Origin: Candidatus Magasanikiibacteriota bacterium
GTDB taxonomy: Bacteria > Patescibacteriota > Patescibacteriia > Magasanikbacterales > UBA922
Reading direction: 5' to 3'
Assembly: GCA_018651085.1 (NCBI GenBank)
Contig: JABIEQ010000011.1
Span: forward strand, 131,598-182,622
DNA length: 51,025 nt
Part shown: positions 23,921 through 32,132 of the stretch, in pieces
How positions within the stretch are numbered: the first letter of the stretch is position 1
How the letters are laid out: each line of letters opens with the position of its first letter
The notes under the pieces: model-generated
What the model saw: the letters and a program-made list of their open reading frames with translations, nothing else
Told to the model about the DNA's origin: nothing
The model's database searches: none
Position numbers and translations under genes: made by a program

Positions 23921-26899
23921 ATGAATACTGAAGACATTCAGGCACTCTTAAATGATAAGAAAAGATCCCTCCTTGAGGCATATTTAGAGCTTCACACGCA
24001 CTTTGAGACGGTTTATGGCCCAAACACCCTTCTTCTTATGGAAGTGGGTTCTTTTTTTGAGATATATGGGGTAGATAATGATAAAGAAACCATTGGAAAG
24101 CCTCGTGAGATCGCTGATATTCTTAATATCCAGCTCACAAGAAAAGATAAACGTGTCAAAGAAAATAATGCAAAAAATCCCCTTATGGCGGGATTTCCCA
24201 CAGCGACGTTTGATCGATATATTACAAGACTTATTCAGGAGAAGAAATATACGATTGTTATTATCCGCCAAAAAGGAACACCTCCTAATATAATTCGTTA
24301 TGTTGATAACATTTTATCACCTGGGGTAAATATTGATTATTGTATTGATCATCAAGATAACTTTATTGCATCAATTATTGTAGAAAAACATCATGATATT
24401 TATTCTATTGGATACGCAGCGATTGATGTGAGTACTGGAAAAACATATCTTTTTGAAACTCATAGTACAAAAGAAGATAAGACGGCTGCATTAGACGAGT
24501 TGTTTCGTTTACTTCAATCACACAATACAGCTGAATTAATTCTCTCTACAAATGGAGAATCTATTGATCAACAAAAAATCCTTGATTATCTTGAGTTTGG
24601 AGAATTTGAACAGGTTCATTTACGACATACCCGAGTACCAATCAGCTATCAAAATGAGTTGTTTAAAAAAGCCTATACGATTGAATCCTTTTTGTCTCCT
24701 GTCGAGTTTCTTGATATTGAAAAAAATCCACTTACATCAGAAGCACTTGCTCATTTAATTGAGTTTATCGTAGATCATGATGCTCGTATTATTGAACAAT
24801 TAAAAAAACCTATTATCCTTGATACATCTCGTTATTTGTATCTTGGAAATAATCCACTTGAGCAGCTCAACATTATCTCGTATGATCCACGTGAAGCGAC
24901 AGTACTTAGCCTTTTTGATAAAACAGTTACAAGCATTGGAAAACGTTTATTTAAAGATCGACTTGAAAACCCCATAACAAACAAGAATGACATCGAAGCA
25001 CAGTATAACCTTTCTGATTGGCTTATACCACTTTCTTCTGAAATTGACACACATCTTAAGAAAGTATATGATCTTGAACGATTATCACGGCGCATTGCGC
25101 TTACCCGTCTTCATCCGTTTGAAATAAATTTTTTGTATGATTCTCTTCTTGCAACGGCTCATATTATAGAAATCATTAAAGAAGAAGAAAATGCGGCTAT
25201 TGAAGAAACATTTCAGACAAAAGCTGGTACTCTTCAAGATTTCATTGCACACATTGAATCAATTTTTAACCTTGATCAAACAAATAAAGTTACAAGACAC
25301 ACCATCACTCGTTCTCTTTTTCAAACAGGGTTCCATCGTGACATTGATGCTCTTATTACTCGTAGAAAAGAACAAGAAGAAAAACTTGAGCAAATTAAAA
25401 CAACTATTGCGACACTTCTTGAAGACAAAAATGGAAAAGATCATACAGACTATATCGGTATTAAACAACTTGATAAAGAAGGGCATTATATCCATATGAC
25501 AAAAAGTCGGTATGCTCTTATTGAAGAAGAAATTAAAAAAAGTTTTGTTTCTCTTAATGGTACGGTATATGCCCTTTCTGATTTTACCTATAAAGTACAA
25601 ACAACGAATGTTAAAATTACGGCACCAATCATTGATCGGATTTCTGAAGAAATCACTCTTATTCAAACACGAATTACCGCTCTTACAAGAGAGCTTTTTG
25701 ATGAACAACTCCGCTACATTCAAACCACTTTTTCTCATCAATTAGATATATTTACTGACTCTCTTGCTAAGATTGATGTTGCTCTTAGTAATATAAAATC
25801 ATCCTTGCAACATCGCCTTGCCCGTCCTACTATTATTGATACAACAAAAGATTCTTCTTATCTATCTTTAGATGACCTTCGACATCCTCTTGTTGAGACA
25901 AAAGAAGAACAAGGCATTTATATTCCAAACTCTCTGGTCCTTGGTTCAAAAGAACACTATACTGATCAAGATAAACTGTCTGTGATTACCACTCAATCTT
26001 CTGAAAGTATCTCTGGACTACTCCTTTATGGGATTAATGCTAGTGGAAAATCATCTCTTATGAAGAGTCTTGGTATTTCTATTATCCTTGCTCAGAGTGG
26101 TCTTTATGTTCCTGCATCATCAATGACCTTTTCTATTTGTACAGAAATTTTTACTCGTATCGTTGCGAAAGATAATTTTGAAAAAGGTCTTTCTTCTTTT
26201 GCTGTTGAAATGGTTGAATTAAAAAACATCTTTAATCGCTGCACATCAAAAAGTCTTATATTAGGAGACGAAATAAGTCATGGGACAGAAACGCTCTCAG
26301 CTATTTCTATTGTTGCTGCTACAATTAAACGCCTTACTGAAACTGGTTCACTCTTTTTGTTTACGACGCATCTTCACCAACTACATTCTCTCGGTATGCT
26401 TAAAGACAACCCTCATGTAGCAAGTACACATATGAGTGTTCACTATGATACAGCAGCTGATCGGCTTATTTTTGATAGACTCCTTCAGTCTGGAAATGGG
26501 AATAGTGTTTATGGCCTTGAATTTGCTCACTCTCTTCATATGGATCCGGCCTTTTTGAAATATGCTATGGGTATTAGAAAATCACTTGCAAAAGAGTATA
26601 CTGATTTAGAATTGCTCACCAAACAACAAAAAAGTAAATACAACTCAAATCTTATTTTAACAACCTGTGCAATTTGTAAAAATAATGTTGAAGATGTTCA
26701 TCATATTGCTCCACAAAAATCAGCGGATGATCATGGAAACATTACTCATTTCCATAAAAACCACAAATATAATCTTCTCCCCATTTGTAAAAGTTGTCAT
26801 ACTAAGGTCCATGACAAGATTATTCATATTAAAGGGTTTATGATGACAGATAAAGGCTTAGAACTTACATACGAACAAACTGATTCATCTTCTTCGTAG
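23921..26899 (+). CDS. mutS7: MutS-family protein with C-terminal HNH nuclease (MutS7-like)
   Basis: 992 residues from the ATG at 23921, preferred over an ATG 12 codons upstream that adds a poor N-terminus. Domain I keeps the mismatch-reading Phe-x-Glu in GSFFEIYG (residues 43-50). The core and clamp region follow (about 270-640). The ATPase has Walker A GINASGKSSLMKSLG near 705 and Walker B LILGDEISHGTET near 780. A C-terminal HNH domain covers about 916-965, with CAIC, VHHI, NLLPICKSC and H-x3-H in CHTKVHD. This order (full MutS core plus HNH) is that of the MutS7 subfamily known from octocoral mitochondria, giant viruses and Epsilonproteobacteria. It could recognise and cut without MutL or MutH. 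Its position between msrAB and tsaD suggests no fixed partner. Confidence 0.9.
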   Translation: MNTEDIQALLNDKKRSLLEAYLELHTHFETVYGPNTLLLMEVGSFFEIYGVDNDKETIGKPREIADILNIQLTRKDKRVKENNAKNPLMAGFPTATFDRYITRLIQEKKYTIVIIRQKGTPPNIIRYVDNILSPGVNIDYCIDHQDNFIASIIVEKHHDIYSIGYAAIDVSTGKTYLFETHSTKEDKTAALDELFRLLQSHNTAELILSTNGESIDQQKILDYLEFGEFEQVHLRHTRVPISYQNELFKKAYTIESFLSPVEFLDIEKNPLTSEALAHLIEFIVDHDARIIEQLKKPIILDTSRYLYLGNNPLEQLNIISYDPREATVLSLFDKTVTSIGKRLFKDRLENPITNKNDIEAQYNLSDWLIPLSSEIDTHLKKVYDLERLSRRIALTRLHPFEINFLYDSLLATAHIIEIIKEEENAAIEETFQTKAGTLQDFIAHIESIFNLDQTNKVTRHTITRSLFQTGFHRDIDALITRRKEQEEKLEQIKTTIATLLEDKNGKDHTDYIGIKQLDKEGHYIHMTKSRYALIEEEIKKSFVSLNGTVYALSDFTYKVQTTNVKITAPIIDRISEEITLIQTRITALTRELFDEQLRYIQTTFSHQLDIFTDSLAKIDVALSNIKSSLQHRLARPTIIDTTKDSSYLSLDDLRHPLVETKEEQGIYIPNSLVLGSKEHYTDQDKLSVITTQSSESISGLLLYGINASGKSSLMKSLGISIILAQSGLYVPASSMTFSICTEIFTRIVAKDNFEKGLSSFAVEMVELKNIFNRCTSKSLILGDEISHGTETLSAISIVAATIKRLTETGSLFLFTTHLHQLHSLGMLKDNPHVASTHMSVHYDTAADRLIFDRLLQSGNGNSVYGLEFAHSLHMDPAFLKYAMGIRKSLAKEYTDLELLTKQQKSKYNSNLILTTCAICKNNVEDVHHIAPQKSADDHGNITHFHKNHKYNLLPICKSCHTKVHDKIIHIKGFMMTDKGLELTYEQTDSSSS

Positions 26900-26903
26900 A
26901 TTG

Positions 26904-26932
26904 TTGCTTTTTCCCTTTTTTTCCGCTATGCT
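26904..26932 (+). promoter_or_regulatory. tsaD promoter, near-leaderless
   Basis: TTGCTT (26904-26909) and TATGCT (26927-26932), 17-bp spacer, with the ATG only 10 nt after the -10, so the 5' leader would be about 3 nt. Confidence 0.6.
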
Positions 26933-26942
26933 AAGCCTAACT

Positions 26943-27950
26943 ATGAATATATTAGGTATTGAATCGTCTTGTGACGACACATCAGCTGCCCTGGTGTCCA
27001 TTACTGATGGACATTTTTCTGTTTTGTCTGAAAAGACGGCAAGCCAAATTGAAGTACACAAAAAATATGGTGGTGTGGTTCCTGAAATTGCAGGAAGAAA
27101 ACATGCTGAGCATATTTTTCCAGTTATTGAGGAAGTTCTTCAACATCAAATAAGACCTGACGCTATTGCGGTGACGACAGGGCCAGGACTTATTACCGGA
27201 CTTCTTGTAGGTGTTGAAGCTGCAAAATCTCTTTCATACCTTCTTGATATTCCTGTGGTGTCAACAAATCATATTGAAGGACACATTTATTCTACTCTTT
27301 TAAAAATGGATCAAAAAGAAATACTTTTTCCTGCGCTTTGTCTTATTGTTAGCGGTGGTCACACTGAACTGATTCTCATGAAAGCTCATGGGGTATATGA
27401 ACGTATTGGAGGTACCCGAGATGATGCAGCTGGGGAATGTTTTGATAAAATTGCAAAAATGCTTGATCGCCCTTACCCAGGTGGACCTGAAATCTCTCGT
27501 CTTGCTACAAATGGAAATCCATCAACAATTTCTTTTCCAAGACCAATGATCAATTCAGATAATTATGACTTTAGTTTTTCTGGACTAAAGACTGCAGCTC
27601 TTTATTGGTTACGAGATAATACTCTCCTTAATGATGCGGATACTTCTAATTTTTGTGCAAGTGTAGAGCAAGCAATTGTTGATGTTTTACTTGCAAAGAC
27701 AAAAAAAGCCATTGAGCATTTTTCTCCCCAATCTCTTATTCTTGCTGGAGGTGTTAGTGCAAACCAAAAACTTCGAGAAACCCTTCAACACAATATTACG
27801 GACATTCCTCTTTTTCTTCCTCCTAAAAAATATGCAATGGATAATGCAACAATGATTGCGGTTGCTGGGTATTTTCATGCCAAAGAAAAACATTTTACCA
27901 ATTGGAAAGATCTTGAAGCTAATCCAAATTGGAAACTATACTCTTCCTAA
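26943..27950 (+). CDS. tsaD: tRNA N6-adenosine threonylcarbamoyltransferase
   Basis: Transfers the threonylcarbamoyl group to A37 of ANN-decoding tRNAs (t6A). From the ATG at 26943 it has 335 residues and starts MNILGIESSCDDTSAALVS as the family does; the longer frame to 26901 runs across the promoter. The metal site is HIEGH (His110, His114). The ASKHA nucleotide blocks are LIVSGGHTELIL near 135, GGTRDDAAGECFDK near 155 and LAGGVSANQKLRE near 270. The shortened TsaB-like partner gene is at 12659-13066; TsaC and TsaE are not in the window. Confidence 0.97.
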   Translation: MNILGIESSCDDTSAALVSITDGHFSVLSEKTASQIEVHKKYGGVVPEIAGRKHAEHIFPVIEEVLQHQIRPDAIAVTTGPGLITGLLVGVEAAKSLSYLLDIPVVSTNHIEGHIYSTLLKMDQKEILFPALCLIVSGGHTELILMKAHGVYERIGGTRDDAAGECFDKIAKMLDRPYPGGPEISRLATNGNPSTISFPRPMINSDNYDFSFSGLKTAALYWLRDNTLLNDADTSNFCASVEQAIVDVLLAKTKKAIEHFSPQSLILAGGVSANQKLRETLQHNITDIPLFLPPKKYAMDNATMIAVAGYFHAKEKHFTNWKDLEANPNWKLYSS

Positions 27951-27952
27951 AT

Positions 27953-27979
27953 ATAAAATCCCCATAATGGGGATTTTAT
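27953..27979. terminator. bidirectional terminator between tsaD and dnaE
   Basis: Arms ATAAAATCCCC (27953-27963) and complement (27969-27979) around ATAAT. The right arm contains the dnaE stop codon, so the two convergent genes share it. Confidence 0.9.
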
Positions 27980-30900
27980 TCTCCTATAAGTATTTTCCCT
28001 TTCCCGATGACTTCTTCTACTTTTTCTTGAAATGCTTCTGAGTTATCTACTCGAGCTTGTGTTTTTATCATGTTTGATCCAACACGGACGTACACTTCTA
28101 TATCCCCTACAAATTTCTCAAATACCTCTTTAAGGGGATTAGCAAACTCTTTTACTTCTTCTTGAGACAAAAGTAGTGTCACTACTTTCTTTTTTCTTTC
28201 TTTTTTCTTTTTCCTATCCTTTCCTCCTTGTGTTGCCTTCCCTAATTGAACTTGTCTTGCAATTTGTTCAGCATTTTCTTTTGTAAGCGTATACACATTC
28301 TCTACAAATACTTTATTATCTCCAGAGTCTCTTGGTGTTTTTCCGACCACACAAACCACTTTTCTTTCTTCCCAAACAAACTTTGTTTCTTCATATTTTT
28401 TAGGAAAAACAAGTAGTTCAACAGATCCTGATCTATCTTGAAGGGTTACAAACATCATGATAGATCCTTTTTTGGTAATCTTTTTTGTAAGTTTATCAAT
28501 AACTCCTCCAAGAACAATCCATTCATCTCGTGGATGATCTTCTGATTCAATAATTGGGGATACAGCTCCCTCGAGAGCTGTTTCAAATGGTGTAAGAGGA
28601 TGAGAAGATACATAAATACCCAGTAAATCCTTTTCCCAGTTCAATTTTTCTATCATCGTGGCGTCAGGTGAAGACTTCAACGTTACTTTTGAACCAATAT
28701 CAATAGCAGTACCACTAAATAGTGAGCCCTGATTTGTTATGGCATTTTCTTTTAAGTGTCTTAAGAAGTTTAAAATATTTTCTGTATTGTTTAGTAAAAC
28801 TCCTCTATCATATCCAAAAGCATCAAAGGCCCCTACTTTCACAAGACTCTCAACCGATTTTTTATTCATGTCTTTATGCTGTACTCTTTCTAGGATATTT
28901 TCTAAACTCGTGTACTTTCCATGTTCTTTTCTTTCTCTAAAAATCACCTCTGAAATATTTGCTCCCACATTTTTCACGGCATTTAACCCAAAACGGATAC
29001 GTCCGTCTTCTCCTTGTTTACTTACCATGGCAAAGTTTTTAAAACTTTCATTAACATCTGGAGGTAATACTTTAATACCCATACGATTGCACTCGTTTAC
29101 AATGGCAGATACTTTTTCTGAATCACCAAATTCTGATTTTAATACAGACGTCATAAACTGCACAGGGTAATGTGCTTTCATGAATGCTGTTTGATATGCC
29201 ACAATTCCGTAACTCGCTGCATGTGCTTTATTAAATCCGTAGGCAGCAAAGGGTTCAATAGCTCGCCAAAGTTCATTAATAATATCTTGGGGTACTTTTC
29301 CGATTTCTTTACACCCTTTGAAAAACTTTTCTTTTTGTTTTGCCATTTCTTCTGGAATCTTTTTTCCCATGGCTTTTCTAAATTTATCAGCTTCCATCCA
29401 GTTGTATCCAGCAAGCTTCATGGCAGTTAACATGACGTCGTCTTGGTATACCAATAGTCCATATGATGCACTAAGAATCTCTTCTAACCGAGGATCTAGA
29501 TACTTCACGGCTTCTGGATTATATTTTCTATGAATATACTCAGGAATGGCTTCCATAGGCCCTGGTCGATAGAGTGCCACCATAGCCATGATGTCTTCAA
29601 TACGATTGGGTTTAAGCTCTTTTAACCATCTCGTCATCCCTGATCCAGATAATTGGAATACCCCCATGGTTTCTCCTCTTGCAAGCATTTCAAAAACTAA
29701 AGCGTCATCAAGTGGAAGATTATAAATATCTACATCATCTCCTGTTGTTGCTTTTACAATTTCAACCGCGTTTCCTAAAATAGCAAGATTTCTAATACCT
29801 AAAAAATCATTTTTTAATACTCCTGCTGCCTCCACGGTTTTCATCTCAAATTGTGTCACGATCTTATCTCCCCCACTTTCTCGTTGAATTGGCGTAAAAT
29901 CTGTAAGTGGTGTTGGAGAGATCACAACTCCTGCAGCATGAATTGAGGTGTGCCTCGCGCATCCTTCTACGGTTTGAGCAAAATTAAGTAATTTTTTTAC
30001 ATCATCATTGGTCTCATATAATTTTCCCAGATCAGGTTCTTCATCAATTGCTCGTTTTACTGTCATTGGAAAACCCTGCGCTCCTTGAGGAATAAGTTTT
30101 GCAACTTGATCACAAAAACTATACGAAAACCCAAGGGCTCGCCCAACATCTCGGACACTTGCTCGTGCTGCCATTGTTCCAAAAGTAATAATCTGAGCAA
30201 CCCTATCTGCCCCATATTTCTTTGTAACATACTCAATCATTTCTTCACGTCTATCGTCAGCAAAATCCGTATCAATATCGGGAGGACTTGGTCGAAATGG
30301 ATTTAAGAATCGTTCAAACGGCAGTTTAAATCTGAGTGGATCAACGGTAGTAATACCAAGAACAAAAGAAACTAATGATCCAGCCGCAGATCCCCTGGTA
30401 GATTCTACGATTCCGTTTGCTTTTGCATATTCTACGTAGTCTGCAACACAGATAAAATATGGTGAATACCCCTTTGTTTTAATAATATCTAATTCGTAAT
30501 CAATACGTTCACTTACCTCACTTCCCATGTCTGGGTAAAATGAAGGCGCTAATCTATATGATTCATCTCGAAGGTGATCATCAGCGGTTTTTCCTTCAGG
30601 AAGATCAACAGGCGCAAAATGCCAGTTATTTAATTCAATTTCTATATTAATCCTGTCTGCAATTTTTCCTGTATTTTCTATGGCTTCTTTGACATGACGA
30701 AACCTTGAAGCAATATCATCCCCAGTATTAAGGGATCTATCTACATGACGATAATCTTCTCTATTGGTGTACCCCACTTTCCATCCTTTTCCAATACAAA
30801 GCAATATGTCTTGCGCTTCTGCGTGTTCTGGATCAAGGTAATGAACATCTCTTGTTACAACAAGCGGAATTCCTGTATCTTTTGATAATTCAATCAGTTT

Positions 30901-31470
30901 TGTATTTACACTTAGTTGTCCTTCAATCGCTGGATGATCTTGGAGTTCTAAATAAAAATTATCTTGCCCAAATATTTCATTATATTCAAGTGCTACTCTT
31001 TTTGCTTCCTCTATTTTATTTTTTAAAAGCAATTGCTGTATTTCTCCTTCAATTGGACCAGATAAAGCAATAATATTTTTACTATATGTCTTAAGAAGTT
31101 CTTTATCTACCCTTGGTTTTTCATTAAAAAAACCATGAAGATGCCCTTCTGAAGTTATTTTCATCAAATTTCTATATCCATCGTAATTTTCTGCAAGCAA
31201 AATAATATTATAGACGTCCTTATCCTTTTCTGGATCTTTATCATGCATGGATCTTGGAGCCACAAAGGCTTCAAATCCAATAATTGGCTTAATGTCTTGT
31301 TTGAGACACTCCTCATAAAACTTAATAGCTCCGTACATTGACCCATAATCTGTAAGTGTTGCAGCTTTAAATCCACGCTTTTTAAACGCTTTTACGAGGG
31401 GTTTTATCTTTGTTAACCCATTTAAAAGAGAAAAATGAGAATGGACGTGAAGATGGACAAAATCAGACAT
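27976..31470 (-). CDS. dnaE: DNA polymerase III alpha subunit
   Basis: Replicative polymerase, 1164 residues, the usual DnaE length. The N-terminal PHP domain begins FVHLHVHSHFSLLNG with its metal-site histidines largely kept. The polymerase catalytic aspartates are in PPDIDTDFADDRREE near residue 390 and in LKNDFLGIRNL near 550. A helix-hairpin-helix region follows, then a C-terminal OB fold (WIVLGGVIDKLTKKITKKGS near 985). A Lys/Arg-rich run (GGKDRKKKKERKKK) lies near residue 1090 before a DnaE-type tail domain. No separate epsilon exonuclease gene is seen here; a PHP proofreading role is possible but not shown. Confidence 0.97.
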   Translation of the reverse strand: MSDFVHLHVHSHFSLLNGLTKIKPLVKAFKKRGFKAATLTDYGSMYGAIKFYEECLKQDIKPIIGFEAFVAPRSMHDKDPEKDKDVYNIILLAENYDGYRNLMKITSEGHLHGFFNEKPRVDKELLKTYSKNIIALSGPIEGEIQQLLLKNKIEEAKRVALEYNEIFGQDNFYLELQDHPAIEGQLSVNTKLIELSKDTGIPLVVTRDVHYLDPEHAEAQDILLCIGKGWKVGYTNREDYRHVDRSLNTGDDIASRFRHVKEAIENTGKIADRINIEIELNNWHFAPVDLPEGKTADDHLRDESYRLAPSFYPDMGSEVSERIDYELDIIKTKGYSPYFICVADYVEYAKANGIVESTRGSAAGSLVSFVLGITTVDPLRFKLPFERFLNPFRPSPPDIDTDFADDRREEMIEYVTKKYGADRVAQIITFGTMAARASVRDVGRALGFSYSFCDQVAKLIPQGAQGFPMTVKRAIDEEPDLGKLYETNDDVKKLLNFAQTVEGCARHTSIHAAGVVISPTPLTDFTPIQRESGGDKIVTQFEMKTVEAAGVLKNDFLGIRNLAILGNAVEIVKATTGDDVDIYNLPLDDALVFEMLARGETMGVFQLSGSGMTRWLKELKPNRIEDIMAMVALYRPGPMEAIPEYIHRKYNPEAVKYLDPRLEEILSASYGLLVYQDDVMLTAMKLAGYNWMEADKFRKAMGKKIPEEMAKQKEKFFKGCKEIGKVPQDIINELWRAIEPFAAYGFNKAHAASYGIVAYQTAFMKAHYPVQFMTSVLKSEFGDSEKVSAIVNECNRMGIKVLPPDVNESFKNFAMVSKQGEDGRIRFGLNAVKNVGANISEVIFRERKEHGKYTSLENILERVQHKDMNKKSVESLVKVGAFDAFGYDRGVLLNNTENILNFLRHLKENAITNQGSLFSGTAIDIGSKVTLKSSPDATMIEKLNWEKDLLGIYVSSHPLTPFETALEGAVSPIIESEDHPRDEWIVLGGVIDKLTKKITKKGSIMMFVTLQDRSGSVELLVFPKKYEETKFVWEERKVVCVVGKTPRDSGDNKVFVENVYTLTKENAEQIARQVQLGKATQGGKDRKKKKERKKKVVTLLLSQEEVKEFANPLKEVFEKFVGDIEVYVRVGSNMIKTQARVDNSEAFQEKVEEVIGKGKILIGE

Positions 31471-31540
31471 GTTTAGTGTTTATCTATCTAAGTACCTGAA
31501 GTGTATATGATGCTTGGTTTTGCTGCAACCTTACTATATC

Positions 31541-31570
31541 TTGACTTTTTTCTCTTTTTGTGGGTATTAT
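31541..31570 (+). promoter_or_regulatory. promoter of the 127-residue orphan gene
   Basis: TTGACT (31541-31546) and TATTAT (31565-31570), 18-bp spacer, with about 42 nt of leader containing a Shine-Dalgarno AGGAG 8 nt before the ATG. Confidence 0.65.
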
Positions 31571-31618
31571 GAGATTGGAAGTTGTTCCGTAGGACCCCTA
31601 AAAGAAGGAGAATGGGTC

Positions 31619-32002
31619 ATGAAGAAATTGTTAGGAGTTCTCGCTGTTTTATTTGCCGCCGCCCTCATCATTGGAAGCGCTGTGACAGCCGGCGTGGTGG
31701 CAGGTCAGGTCAAATGCTACTACCACGACGTGGTAGAGCAGAAGACCATCATTAAGGAAGGCCTCTCCCCGAAGATGTGCATCGCGAAGCACCTCTTCTA
31801 CGAAGAGAAGATCGGTGAGTTTCTCAACAAGAAGGACGCCGTCATCAAGGCCCAGAAGGACCTCATTGCTTCACAGCAAGAGATGATTGGTCTTCAAGAG
31901 GGCAAGAACGACTTTGCGAATCGTCTTCGGGATGAAAACCAAAGGCTCATCAAGGCTCAACAAGAGCTTCTTGACCAAAGGACCTTCGGAGATACACCGT
32001 AA
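31619..32002 (+). CDS. membrane-anchored coiled-coil protein, GC-rich cassette
   Basis: 127 residues from the ATG at 31619, chosen because of the Shine-Dalgarno; the frame extends upstream to 31514 but through the promoter. The N-terminus (MKKLLGVLAVLFAAALIIGS) is a signal or anchor helix. Two Cys follow (CYYHD and SPKMCIAKH), then a charged helix likely to form a coiled coil (KAQKDLIASQQEMIGLQEGK and onward). It uses C- and G-ending codons and is clearly GC-richer than dnaE and the PEP synthase gene on either side. No family recognised. It stands alone with its own promoter and terminator. Confidence 0.75.
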   Translation: MKKLLGVLAVLFAAALIIGSAVTAGVVAGQVKCYYHDVVEQKTIIKEGLSPKMCIAKHLFYEEKIGEFLNKKDAVIKAQKDLIASQQEMIGLQEGKNDFANRLRDENQRLIKAQQELLDQRTFGDTP

Positions 32003-32094
32003 ATGCCCCTAACCGGGCCTGCCGGACATGTGTGTCTTTTCAACCAATCTCCATTGTCAGTGGTCCGGCCTGACACATGAGAATTATATTAAAT

Positions 32095-32124
32095 AAAACA
32101 GCCCCGTTATGGGGCTGTTTTTTT
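32095..32124. terminator. bidirectional terminator
   Basis: AAAACAGCCCC (32095-32105) pairs with its complement (32111-32121) around GTTAT and ends in T7. Between the preceding gene and this site (32015-32080) there are further inverted segments, GTCCGG/CCGGAC and CATGTGT/ACACATG, of unknown role. Confidence 0.93.
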
Positions 32125-32132
32125 AAGGGATA

